Of a stretch of DNA of 64,000 bases, positions 8,479 to 17,179 are shown piece by piece (positions within the stretch are counted from its first letter, which is position 1; the number at the start of each line of letters is the position of its first letter). Below the pieces are notes generated by a model. The model searched no databases and was not told where the DNA came from. It was given only the letters and a program-made list of their open reading frames with translations. The position numbers and the translations under genes were made by a program. Source of the DNA: PWXP01 sp040772845 (GTDB taxonomy: Bacteria > Planctomycetota > Planctomycetia > Pirellulales > Thermoguttaceae); contig JAXGXG010000001.1 in assembly GCA_040772845.1 (NCBI GenBank), positions 3,844,001 through 3,908,000 of the forward strand, written 5' to 3'.

Positions 8479-10620
8479 ATGACAACCGACGAACGTAACG
8501 CCAAACTCGCTGAACTCTTTCATCCCAAGTCGGTTGCGGTTGTTGGTGCTTCGACCCGGCCAGGTACGGTCGGGAACGATATCTTCCGCAACTTATTGCT
8601 CAACGGTTTCAACGGTTCGGTCTACCCGGTGAATCCGACCAGCTCCCATGTGTTGGGGGTGCATTCCTACGCTTCTTTAAGTGACGTTCCGGCTGCCGTA
8701 GACTTGGCGGTCATCATCGTTCGGGCAGACATTGTGCAGTCGGTCGTCGAGGAAGGAATCGCGAAGGGGGTGAAGGGGTTTGTTGTCATTTCGGCCGGTT
8801 TCAAGGAAATCGGCGCCGAGGGCGCGGCCCGGGAAGCGAGTCTTCGCGAGTGCGTTCAGAAGGCAGGCGTCATGCTGATCGGCCCGAACTGCCTGGGCAT
8901 TATCAATACGGAACCGAGTGTCTCGATGAACGCGGCCTTCGGTCGCAAGATGCCGGCGGCAGGCAACCTGGCGTTCCTTTCGCAGAGCGGGGCATTGTGC
9001 ACCTCGGTGCTAGACTATGCCGAAGAGCGGCATATGGGCTTCAGCAAGTTCGTCAGTTTCGGCAACAAGGCCGACGTGAACGAGGTGGACCTGCTGGAGT
9101 ATCTTGCCCACGACGAACGAACGTCCGTCATCGCCATGTACCTGGAGGACATTACCGACGGGCGGCGGTTTATCAATCAGGTTCGCGAGATTTCGTGGAA
9201 GACGGGCAAGCCGATGCTCTGCTTGAAGTCAGGCCGTTCTCCGGAGGGTGCGAAGGCGGTCAGCAGCCACACCGGCTCGTTGGCCGGTTCCGATTCGGTC
9301 TACGATGCGCTTCTGGTGCAGAGCGGAGTGCAGCGTGTCGATACGATTGCGGAGCTGTTCGATTATGCGGCCCTGTACACGACGCAGCCGTTGCCGCGGG
9401 GCAATCGGGTGGCGATTATTACGAACGCCGGCGGGCCCGGCATTATGGCTACCGACGTGGCGGTCCGTTACGGACTGAAGCTGGCCGAGCCGAGCGAGGC
9501 GACCAAGGAGAAGCTTCGGGCGTCTCTGCCGGCGACCGCATCGTTGCGCAACCCGATCGACGTGATCGGAGACGCGCGGCACGACCGCTACAAGGCGGCC
9601 GTACGTACGGTATTGGAAGACGACAACGTCGATATGGGCGTGGTCATTCTGACGCCGCAGTCGATGACGGATATCGAAGAGACGGCGGCCGTGGTGCCCG
9701 AGGCGGTTGCCGGGATCGACAAGCCGGTGGTATGTGCCTTCATGGGCGCGAAAGACGTTGCCCCGGGCGTGGATGTGCTGCGCCGCGGGGGAATTCCGAA
9801 CTACGCGTTTCCGGAAGACGCGGTTCGTAGTCTGGCGGCGGCTTCCCGGCTCGTCGAGTTGCAGGAAATCCCGCGGCGCGAGACGCCGAAGCTCGAAGGG
9901 CTGCGCGTCGAGGAGGCTGGGGCGCTTATCCGGAAGATGCTGGACGGGAAGGATCGTCGTTACCTTCATCAGGCGGAGTGCCGCCCGCTGCTGGACTGCT
10001 ATGGACTGCCCCTGCTGCGCAGCGAGGTGGCCCACAATGCCGAGGAAGCCGGTCGGATTGCGGCGTCGATCGATGGCAAAGTGGTGTTGAAGGTCATGTC
10101 GGCAGACGTGGTTCACAAGTACGATGCCGGCGGCGTTATCCTGGGTATCGAGGGGGCCGAAGAGGCCGCAGCCGCTTACGCCCGAATCCTCAAGAACGTC
10201 CAGCAGGCCGTGCCCGACGCCAACATCGAAGGCGTCCTGGTCGAGCAGATGGCGCCGAAGGGCGTCGAAGTGATTCTGGGCGCCAGCCGCGACGCTCGCT
10301 TCGGACCCTTAATGATGTTCGGGCTCGGCGGCACGCTGGTCGAGGTGCTCAAGGACGTTTCGTTCCGGCTGGCCCCCATGTGGCAGATCTCGGCCGAACG
10401 CATGGTGCGGCAGATCCGTTCGTTCCAGGTGCTCGACGGGTTCCGCGGAAACCCGCCATGCGATATCGACAGTATCGTCCGGGCCCTGATGCGTCTGTCG
10501 GAAATGCTCTGCGATCATCCGGAGATTTCCGAAGTGGACATCAACCCGCTGATCGTGCATGCGAAGGGCGAAGGCTGCTCCGTTGCCGATAGCCGCATCG
10601 TGCTGAAGCAACCGGAATGA
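8479..10620 (+). CDS. ADP-forming acyl-CoA synthetase (acetate-CoA ligase, fused alpha/beta)
   Basis: A 713-residue protein with an AAGGAGAG ribosome-binding site about 11 nt before the ATG. It interconverts acyl-CoA + ADP + Pi and acid + CoA + ATP, a substrate-level phosphorylation step in acetate-forming fermenters. The order is a CoA-binding Rossmann domain (about 10-135; VAVVGAS, GPNCLG), a succinyl-CoA-synthetase-like domain (about 150-460) with the phosphohistidine His264 in SSHTGSLAG, and a C-terminal ATP-grasp domain (about 490-710; KVVLKVMSADVVHK, EVDINPL). This is the single-chain architecture. The acyl substrate cannot be told from sequence; with the hydrogenase operon in this window, acetate is a reasonable guess. 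Confidence 0.9.
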   Translation: MTTDERNAKLAELFHPKSVAVVGASTRPGTVGNDIFRNLLLNGFNGSVYPVNPTSSHVLGVHSYASLSDVPAAVDLAVIIVRADIVQSVVEEGIAKGVKGFVVISAGFKEIGAEGAAREASLRECVQKAGVMLIGPNCLGIINTEPSVSMNAAFGRKMPAAGNLAFLSQSGALCTSVLDYAEERHMGFSKFVSFGNKADVNEVDLLEYLAHDERTSVIAMYLEDITDGRRFINQVREISWKTGKPMLCLKSGRSPEGAKAVSSHTGSLAGSDSVYDALLVQSGVQRVDTIAELFDYAALYTTQPLPRGNRVAIITNAGGPGIMATDVAVRYGLKLAEPSEATKEKLRASLPATASLRNPIDVIGDARHDRYKAAVRTVLEDDNVDMGVVILTPQSMTDIEETAAVVPEAVAGIDKPVVCAFMGAKDVAPGVDVLRRGGIPNYAFPEDAVRSLAAASRLVELQEIPRRETPKLEGLRVEEAGALIRKMLDGKDRRYLHQAECRPLLDCYGLPLLRSEVAHNAEEAGRIAASIDGKVVLKVMSADVVHKYDAGGVILGIEGAEEAAAAYARILKNVQQAVPDANIEGVLVEQMAPKGVEVILGASRDARFGPLMMFGLGGTLVEVLKDVSFRLAPMWQISAERMVRQIRSFQVLDGFRGNPPCDIDSIVRALMRLSEMLCDHPEISEVDINPLIVHAKGEGCSVADSRIVLKQPE

Positions 10621-10759
10621 CAGACGATCCTTACAAGTAGGGTGGGTGGTTCTGGCCGAACAGATGGCCGGGCTTTTCCCATGCGCTAAACGCAACGGCA
10701 CAATGCGTGTTTCCTGCAAGCCGTCACGGGCCAGGTTCACCCACGCGTTTGGTCGGGAG

Positions 10760-12163
10760 TTATACTTCCGTCGCCTGGCCTGGAACCGGCGGGGCGTACC
10801 GGCCTTCGTCGTTCGGCAGGATCGGGGGCGGAGTCGATTCGCTCATCGTATCGATTTCGGGGCAGAACTGGAAATCGGAGGTCATGGCCTCTTCCCAGGT
10901 GATGACCTTGCCCGAATGGACCGCCGCGCGACCCATGATAGAGGCGAGATCGGAATAGGCGGCCCGTTTGGCCTCGTTGTGCGGCCGATCGTCGCGAATG
11001 GCGGCAAGCAGAACATTCCACTCCTCCTGCCACGGACTCTCCTTACCGCGGTAGCGGGTGGACCAGGTGCTGTCCTCCTTGAAGCCGTACGCCCAGGCGA
11101 TGTTGTCGTCGGTCGTGCGCTGATCCTTGTAGGTGTGCACGGTGGGGGCATGGATGTTGCCGGAAAACTGCGCGGCGCATTTCGTGCCGTGGACGAAGGT
11201 GGAGAAGTCGTTGTAGCAGTTGTTCAGGTAACGGCCCACGACCATGGCCTTGGCGCCATCGGGAAAGGTGTACTCGATCGAGTAGGAGTCGTGGTTCTCG
11301 CTGCAATCGGGGCTGTCGGCCATCCGTCCGCCCACGCCGTGGGCCGAGACGGGCCAGGCGTCCTTGATCCAGCAGCATTCGTCGATCTGGTGCACCATCA
11401 GGCCGATGAACCGGCCGGACGAAGCCCACATGAAGTGCGGCGAGCGGCGGATCTGGTACATCAGCTCGGGCTCACCTTCCGGCCGGGGGCTGAGCCGGGA
11501 AGCGCCTGCCATCCGGTAAGCGCGGATCAAGGGGATCTCGCCCAGCTCGCCGTCGCGAATCTTCTGGATCAACGCTTGCCGGGCCGGAGAATGGCGGCAC
11601 ATCAGGCCGGCGGCGACCTTGAGGTTCTTCTTCTCGGCGGCTTCACCGGCGCGAATGATTCGGCGGATCCCGACCGGATCGGGCGCGAAGCTCTTTTCCA
11701 TGAAGACGTGAACGCCCTTCTCGACCGCGTATTCCAAATGGGGCGGCCGGAAGGCCGAGTGCGTGGTCAGCAGGGCGACGTCGCCGGGCCGCAGGCAGTC
11801 GATTGCTTTCCGGTAGGCATCGAAGCCGGTGAACTGCCGATCGGCGGGCACGTCCACGGCGGGGCCGAACTCCCGGGCAAGGTTCTTGTGCGATATTTCG
11901 ATCCGCTTGGGGAACAGGTCGGCCATGGCAACGAGCTTGGCGTTCCCGTTGGGCACGGTCAGGGCGTTGGCTGCCGCTCCCGTTCCACGGCCGCCGCAGC
12001 CAATCAGGGCCAGGCGGATCGTATTGTCTTCGGCGGCGTGGACGTGCGGAATGGCCACCCCGGCCAGGACCGAGCCGGCGGCCAGCGTTCCGCTCGACTT
12101 CACGAAACCGCGGCGCGATAGCAACTGGTGATGCTCCGGCGACAGACGCTCTTCTCGTTTCAT
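10760..12163 (-). CDS. Tat-exported Gfo/Idh/MocA-family oxidoreductase
   Basis: 467 residues from the ATG at 12163, which has AAGGAG at proper spacing; a longer frame upstream has no such site. The twin-arginine signal SRRGFVKSSG (16-25) precedes a hydrophobic stretch ending AHA. The NAD(P)-binding motif is LIGCGGRGTGAA at about 55-66, and the family 'MEKSFAPD' motif (EKP/EKS) follows near residue 145. The C-terminal half is the usual alpha/beta substrate domain. Planctomycetes encode many such exported dehydrogenases; substrates are mostly unknown sugars or inositols. It lies 225 bp downstream of an exported sugar-isomerase-like gene on the same strand, and the two probably serve one sugar pathway (inference). 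Confidence 0.85.
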   Translation of the reverse strand: MKREERLSPEHHQLLSRRGFVKSSGTLAAGSVLAGVAIPHVHAAEDNTIRLALIGCGGRGTGAAANALTVPNGNAKLVAMADLFPKRIEISHKNLAREFGPAVDVPADRQFTGFDAYRKAIDCLRPGDVALLTTHSAFRPPHLEYAVEKGVHVFMEKSFAPDPVGIRRIIRAGEAAEKKNLKVAAGLMCRHSPARQALIQKIRDGELGEIPLIRAYRMAGASRLSPRPEGEPELMYQIRRSPHFMWASSGRFIGLMVHQIDECCWIKDAWPVSAHGVGGRMADSPDCSENHDSYSIEYTFPDGAKAMVVGRYLNNCYNDFSTFVHGTKCAAQFSGNIHAPTVHTYKDQRTTDDNIAWAYGFKEDSTWSTRYRGKESPWQEEWNVLLAAIRDDRPHNEAKRAAYSDLASIMGRAAVHSGKVITWEEAMTSDFQFCPEIDTMSESTPPPILPNDEGRYAPPVPGQATEV

Positions 12164-12388
12164 GACAATGACTCCTTGGGGAAAGTGGGGTTCACTCTGG
12201 GCGCCGGACTCGCCGATCCGACCGTTCTTTCGCTCGGAAACGGCGATCCGGCATGGCGCCGTTGGGTCATTCGTAACCATTCACGGGGGACTGTCCCCTT
12301 CGTATGCAGTGGAGAAAATGGCTTGCGCCGCCGGCCCGTGAACGGCTACGTCCATTCGGACTCCTTCCGCGCACTGCCGGCAGCGGCT

Positions 12389-13234
12389 CTATGCGATCGA
12401 TGCGAGAACGCCCCGTACGTAACCGACCGATTCGGCCAGGCCGGCGAACGGATTGTCGGGATCCTTCTCGTACTCGAACGAGACAACTCCATCGTAGTCC
12501 AACCGGATCAGCGTACGGAGGAACTTCGGGATATCGATCACACCGCGGCCGATCTCGACCGTCTTGCCCTCGGCCTCCGCCGCCGTGACGTCCTTGACGT
12601 GAACATCGAGAAGCCGATCGAAGTACTTTTCGGCCGAAACCGAAGGATCCACACCGGCGCGGGTCGTGTGCCCGATGTCGTTGCATATTCCGATCCGCTT
12701 GTCGAGGCCCTGAATCTTCTCATAGGCCGTTGCCGGCGCCGGATAGATCTTGTCGGTGGGGCCGTGGTTGTGAATGGCCAGACGGATGTCGTACTGTTTG
12801 ACCAGTTGGTCGACCAGCGGGAGCAGCTCGTAGGTGGCCACGCCGATGATGGTGGTCATGCCGGCCGCCTTCGCGTACTCGAACGCCTGCCGGGCCTCCT
12901 GTTCGTCTCGCATGTAAATGACTCCGGCCCCGTAGAGCGTGAGTCCGGCGTCTCGCACCTTTTTTGCCGCCTCTTCGATCTGCTTCGGCGTGCTATCGAG
13001 TGGAAGGTGAAAGCTCTTCAGTGCGATATGGGTCAGTCCGAGCTGCGCGGTCATGGCCACGGTCTGATCGAGGTCGAACTTGCGTAACGTGTAGGAGGCC
13101 AATCCGAGTTTGAACTTCGCCTTGCCGAGCTTCGGCTCTGCGGCGTGGGCGCTGCGATCCAGGCCGACCATCGAACCGGCCGCTCCGAGGGCGGCCGCTT
13201 GCAGGAAATGTCTTCGGTTTGTCTGTCGTGTCAC
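12389..13234 (-). CDS. Exported sugar phosphate isomerase/epimerase (xylose-isomerase-like TIM barrel)
   Basis: A 281-residue protein. The start MTRQTNRRHFLQAAALG is a twin-arginine-like signal ending near AHAAEP. The body is an AP-endonuclease-2 TIM barrel with the metal-site features LAIHNHGPTDK, ICNDIGHTTRAG, LLDVHVKDV and VSFEYEKD, giving the usual Glu/Asp/His/Glu metal ligands. Members isomerise or epimerise keto-sugars; the substrate is unknown here. It is followed on the same strand by the Gfo/Idh/MocA oxidoreductase, a frequent pairing. Confidence 0.85.
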   Translation of the reverse strand: MTRQTNRRHFLQAAALGAAGSMVGLDRSAHAAEPKLGKAKFKLGLASYTLRKFDLDQTVAMTAQLGLTHIALKSFHLPLDSTPKQIEEAAKKVRDAGLTLYGAGVIYMRDEQEARQAFEYAKAAGMTTIIGVATYELLPLVDQLVKQYDIRLAIHNHGPTDKIYPAPATAYEKIQGLDKRIGICNDIGHTTRAGVDPSVSAEKYFDRLLDVHVKDVTAAEAEGKTVEIGRGVIDIPKFLRTLIRLDYDGVVSFEYEKDPDNPFAGLAESVGYVRGVLASIA

Positions 13235-13633
13235 GAGCGTCTTCTCCTATGGGTAGGGTGTATCTTTCGTTGTCTGGCAGCGGGCTGATCCGGCCTTGCC
13301 TGCCGGCTCCGGCAGAAGCAAGCGAACCCTTCGAGTGTAACCCCCCGCATAGCCGCGGTCAACAAAGTGGGCTATTCCGCTTCCGGGCGCGATGGGTAAT
13401 GGATTGGAGTCCCAGCTTCCAACTGCCCGTTGCCTTGACCGCGCGTTGCCGAACGTACAAAATGGACGGGATACCGGGAGGCTGATACACCTGCGGGGTG
13501 GGCCCCGTTGTTTCACACAAGTCCGAGAGTTGCGTAAGACAATGAGCGGGTGGCCCCGAGGTTCGATCGGTTCATTGGGGCCGGAAGTGAAAGGGCTCTC
13601 AGCAAGGGCGGGCAACCGCCGGGAGGATGACCA

Positions 13634-16627
13634 GTGAACGTGCGGCACGCGGCGTGGTGGGCGGCAGTGGGGTTGTTCAGTTGGGCATCGCTGGCCGCGG
13701 CTGGGGCGAAGACCATGATGGTCACGGCCCGATCCGACAGCGAGACGTCGGGCTACGAAGCCTGGCGCGCCATGGACGGCAACCCGCAGACGATGTGGCA
13801 TACCGACTGGCAGTTCGAGAACCCGGCCCCGCCCCATGAGCTGTCGATCGACCTGGGCGCGTCGTATGAAATCACCGGGTTCGCCTATCTGCCCCGGCCG
13901 GGCGGCGGGAACGGTACGATTGCCCGATACGAGTTCTATGTATCGCAGGATGAGAAGCAGCCCGGCGAACCGGTCGCAACCGGAACGTTCGAGCACCGCG
14001 ATCGGGAGAACGTGGTCGCCTTCCCGGCGAAAGTAACCGGCCGATACGTGCGGCTGCGGGCCTTGTCGGAAGTGGCCGGACGGCGCTGGGCGTCGGTGGC
14101 CGGATTGCAGATACTGGTCGATGGCGTGACGTTCCGCGCGCGGCCCATGGTCAACTCGCCGTGGCGCATGCCTGACGGTACGCCCAAGAGCGAACGCCAG
14201 CGGGAGTTCACCGCCCTTCATCGCGATCTGCACCGGCGCGATCACTTCGACCGCGTGGCCTCGGAAACGTATCATCCTGCCGCCTTGATCCACGAAACCG
14301 ATCGCGACCCGGCCGATGTCGTGCTGCGACGCGCGGCGGCGCTGTTGGCGGATTTGCAGGCGATGCCGGGCATATCCGACCTGGCCCCGCTGGCTTCCGA
14401 GCTTGACGCATTGACCGGCTCGGCCGCGATCGTCGATCCGGCCGATCGCGATGCGCGTTACGCCCTGTTTGAAGCGGCTTGCGAACTGCGACGCCGCATC
14501 GCTTTCGCCAACCCGCTGCTCAGTTTCGATCGGCTGCTGTTCATCAAGCGGCATCGGGCGACGTTCAATCACATGTGCGACCAGTACTATGGGATTCATG
14601 CGAACCCGGGCGGCGCGATCCATATCCGTCCGCCGGAGCAGGTGGCGCAAAACGAAGAGGCCCTGGGCGACCATCGAGGGAGCGGGCTGTTTGTTCTCGA
14701 GAATCCGTTCGGCCCGAATCCGCAGGTAATCGACGTACTGGCCGACTCGGTTGTGGAGCGGGGGCGGCTGCAGGGCAAGCGGCTGGACGCCGGCTCGTTC
14801 CTTTCGCCCGACCTGTCGTTCGACGGCCGTAGCATCCTGTTTGCCTACGTGGAATGCCGGGGCGACCGCAGCCACGATTACCATACCGATCCGACCCGCG
14901 GCCATTGGGACCGCGGCTGGTGTTACCATATCTTCAAGGTGAACGTCGATGGTTCGGGACTCGAGCAGTTGACCGACGGCGCGTGGAACGATTTCGACCC
15001 GGCCTGGCTGCCGAACGGGCGGATTGCCTTCATCAGCGAGCGGCGCGGCGGATACCTGCGATGCGGCCGCGTGTGTCCCAACTACACGCTGTACGATATG
15101 GCGGCCGACGGCAGCGAGATCACATGCCTGAGCTTCCACGAGACGAACGAGTGGCATCCGAGTGTGACCAACGACGGGCGAATCATCTGGACGCGCTGGG
15201 ATTACGTCGATCGTCACGGCGTGACGGCGCACAAGCCGTGGGTCACCACGCTCGACGGTCGCGACCCGCGGCCCGTGTACGGCAACTATGTGCCGCGCAA
15301 CTTGCGGCCCGACATGATCCTCGACGTCCGCGCCGTGCCCGACTCGCACAAGCTTGTGGGTACGGCGGCGCCGCACCATGGGCAGGCGTTCGGATCGCTC
15401 ATTCTTCTGGACCCGCACGTACGCGACGACGATACCATGGCCCCGGTCCGGCGGCTGACCCCCGAGGAGGGCTTTCCGGAAACGCAGGGAGGCGGCCATC
15501 GTTACGGCAACCCGTGGCCGCTCGGCGAACACTACTATCTGTGCGTCTACGATGTGACCATGAGCGAGCCGGGCATGGGTTCGCAGGGGCGCGACTACGT
15601 CCGCGGCGAATACGGCATCTATCTGGTCGATGTCTTCGGCAATCGGGAACTGCTCTATCGCGACCCGAACATTGCCAGTCAGAGTCCCATTCCGCTTCGC
15701 GCGCGTGTCATGCCGCCGGCGGCGCCCGACGTGGCCAGGCGGAGTCCGGCAACCGACCCATCGGTTCGGCCGGCTGTGGCGCCGGACGCGCCGGGGCCCG
15801 AGGCGACCGTCTCTGTGATGAACGTCTACGACGGCCTGCTGCCCTGGCCTGCCGCAACGAAGATTCAGAAGCTTCGTATCGTGCAGGTATTTCCGATGAG
15901 CGTGCCTTCGGGTCGTCCGCCGCACGAGACGGGCATTCGCATTGCGAGCGCGCGCGATTCGGTCGTTCCCGTTCGGCACGTGCTGGGCACGGTCCCGGTG
16001 GAGGTCGACGGCAGCGCGCACTTCGTGGTTCCGGCGCATCGCGAGTTGTTTTTCCAGGCGTTGGGCGAAGATGGATTGGCGGTCCAGTCCATGCGTTCGG
16101 CCACGCACGCGCACGAAGGCGAGCATCTGACGTGCGTCGGCTGTCATGAGCCGAAACACACGGCGCCGCTGAATCCGCAGGTGACTCCGCTGGCCCTGCA
16201 GCGACCGCCGTCGCGGCCGGTTCCTGACGTTGAAGGGACACGGCCGTTCAGCTATGCGCGGCTGGTGCAACCGGTATTGGACCGTGCTTGCGTGGACTGC
16301 CATCAGCAGAACGCCGCGAAGGCGCCGAACCTGGGCCGGGAGCCGATCGAACGTCGCTGGTTTGCGTCGTACAACAGCTTGGCGCCGCAGTGGGGCTTTC
16401 ACGATTACGGCGATCCGTACCGCACGACACCCGGCCGATTCGGCGCGCGGGCGTCGAAGCTGTACGCACTTCTGGAAGGCGACCACTACGGACTGGCGCT
16501 TTCGCCGGAAGACAAGCATCGGCTGGCGCTGTGGCTCGATCTGAGCACCATGTTCTACGGCGTGTACGAGAAGGAAGGCGGCGAGGCGCAGCTTCGAGGC
16601 GAACTCGCCTGGCCGACCCTGGAATAA
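13634..16627 (+). CDS. Exported di-haem c protein with hydrazine-synthase-alpha-like middle domain
   Basis: A 997-residue protein from GTG at 13634, with GGGAGGA about 7 nt upstream. A signal peptide (1-23) is followed by a discoidin-like (F5/8 C) domain (about 30-155). The central beta-propeller-like part has PD40-type repeats ('VDGSGLEQLTDGAWNDFDPA', 'LPNGRIAFISERRGGYLRCG') as in the hydrazine synthase alpha middle domain. Two c-type haem sites follow: CVGCH at 834-838 and CVDCH at 886-890. Such proteins are widespread in planctomycetes outside anammox bacteria, so hydrazine synthesis is not implied. An electron-transfer or sugar-related role in the periplasm is likely; the true function is unknown. 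A very long antisense frame is a shadow. Confidence 0.8.
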   Translation: MNVRHAAWWAAVGLFSWASLAAAGAKTMMVTARSDSETSGYEAWRAMDGNPQTMWHTDWQFENPAPPHELSIDLGASYEITGFAYLPRPGGGNGTIARYEFYVSQDEKQPGEPVATGTFEHRDRENVVAFPAKVTGRYVRLRALSEVAGRRWASVAGLQILVDGVTFRARPMVNSPWRMPDGTPKSERQREFTALHRDLHRRDHFDRVASETYHPAALIHETDRDPADVVLRRAAALLADLQAMPGISDLAPLASELDALTGSAAIVDPADRDARYALFEAACELRRRIAFANPLLSFDRLLFIKRHRATFNHMCDQYYGIHANPGGAIHIRPPEQVAQNEEALGDHRGSGLFVLENPFGPNPQVIDVLADSVVERGRLQGKRLDAGSFLSPDLSFDGRSILFAYVECRGDRSHDYHTDPTRGHWDRGWCYHIFKVNVDGSGLEQLTDGAWNDFDPAWLPNGRIAFISERRGGYLRCGRVCPNYTLYDMAADGSEITCLSFHETNEWHPSVTNDGRIIWTRWDYVDRHGVTAHKPWVTTLDGRDPRPVYGNYVPRNLRPDMILDVRAVPDSHKLVGTAAPHHGQAFGSLILLDPHVRDDDTMAPVRRLTPEEGFPETQGGGHRYGNPWPLGEHYYLCVYDVTMSEPGMGSQGRDYVRGEYGIYLVDVFGNRELLYRDPNIASQSPIPLRARVMPPAAPDVARRSPATDPSVRPAVAPDAPGPEATVSVMNVYDGLLPWPAATKIQKLRIVQVFPMSVPSGRPPHETGIRIASARDSVVPVRHVLGTVPVEVDGSAHFVVPAHRELFFQALGEDGLAVQSMRSATHAHEGEHLTCVGCHEPKHTAPLNPQVTPLALQRPPSRPVPDVEGTRPFSYARLVQPVLDRACVDCHQQNAAKAPNLGREPIERRWFASYNSLAPQWGFHDYGDPYRTTPGRFGARASKLYALLEGDHYGLALSPEDKHRLALWLDLSTMFYGVYEKEGGEAQLRGELAWPTLE

Positions 16628-16632
16628 CTGCC

Positions 16633-16693
16633 GTCGCACGACTCTCCGAGTCGTGAAGCTTCCAGACAGAGTCGACTCGGAGAGTCGCTCGAC
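16633..16693. repeat. Dispersed palindrome, 20-bp arms (copy 1)
   Basis: The left arm GTCGCACGACTCTCCGAGTC (16633-16652) is faced by GACTCGGAGAGTCGCTCGAC (16674-16693), an almost perfect inverted repeat with a 21-bp loop. It lies 5 bp after the stop of the di-haem gene but lacks a T-run. The same element is at 40340-40400, and degenerate right arms are at about 5525 and 6297. It is therefore a dispersed element rather than a gene-specific terminator. Confidence 0.8.
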
Positions 16694-16749
16694 AAAGGCG
16701 TACGGGAAAACAAGTGGGAGATGTGGCGCGACTATGGGCCCTGGGGTAA

Positions 16750-16796
16750 AAGAACCCCCAGGCTACGATGCTGATCGCCTTCGGCGAAAACGCGCC
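16750..16796. repeat. Half-copy of the 'GCCGAAGGCGAT' hairpin element
   Basis: 'CCAGGCTACGATGCTGATCG' followed by CCTTCGGCGAAAACGCGCCGG is one arm, in inverse orientation, of the long hairpin seen complete at 56912-56988 and 62936-63101. Confidence 0.6.
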
Positions 16797-16800
16797 GGGG

Positions 16801-16899
16801 GCGGAAGGGCGCGAGCCCTCCGGTGTGGAGACTAGAAGCGGAAGGGCGCGAGCCCTCCGGTGTGGAGACTAGAAGCGGAAGGGCGCGAGCCCTCCGGTG
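16801..16899. repeat. Three 37-bp direct repeats, each a GNRA-capped hairpin
   Basis: Units start at 16801, 16838 and 16875 and are identical where they overlap. Each contains AGGGCGCGAGCCCT, that is AGGGC-GCGA-GCCCT, a 5-bp stem closed by a GCGA (GNRA) tetraloop. The same hairpin occurs singly at 63383-63397. The units abut without spacers. The remaining sequence of this gap to 17090 holds no gene that I can support. Confidence 0.75.
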
Positions 16900-17093
16900 C
16901 AGTTGACAGTCGCGCGAGCGCGGAAGACGAAGCGTCGATTTCGCATTTCGTCATTCCTTCGTCATCTGGCTTTCGACATTCGTCATTGCCGGCTCCAGTT
17001 CGCCTGTTTGATCGACCCTGCCTATCGTGAATCATGGGGCGGCCCTCGTGCAGGGCAGGTGGGGAAGCCCCCCTCTTGGTGCTCGTCACCCCC

Positions 17094-17142
17094 TTGTCAG
17101 GGATCACCGCTGTGGTAGACTATCTGAGCTACGCTCAGATAG
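17094..17142 (+). promoter_or_regulatory. Promoter with overlapping palindrome upstream of citrate synthase
   Basis: The -35-like TTGTCA (17094-17099) and -10-like TAGACT (17116-17121) are 16 bp apart. A perfect 10-bp inverted repeat, CTATCTGAGC (17120-17129) and GCTCAGATAG (17133-17142) with a 3-bp centre, covers the expected transcription start. It could be an operator or a 5' hairpin in the mRNA. It ends 37 bp before the citrate synthase start codon. Confidence 0.55.
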
Positions 17143-17179
17143 GGCATTGGTTCGTGTGGAATTGCAAGGGAGACTAACG

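Noticed and set aside
13247..16639. 1130-codon open frame on the minus strand
   Set aside because: It is fully antisense to the di-haem protein gene, has Arg/Pro/His-rich shadow composition and no domain. It results from high-GC codon bias.
16801..16899. Possible CRISPR array (three 37-bp repeats)
   Set aside because: The repeats abut with no spacers and no cas genes are present.
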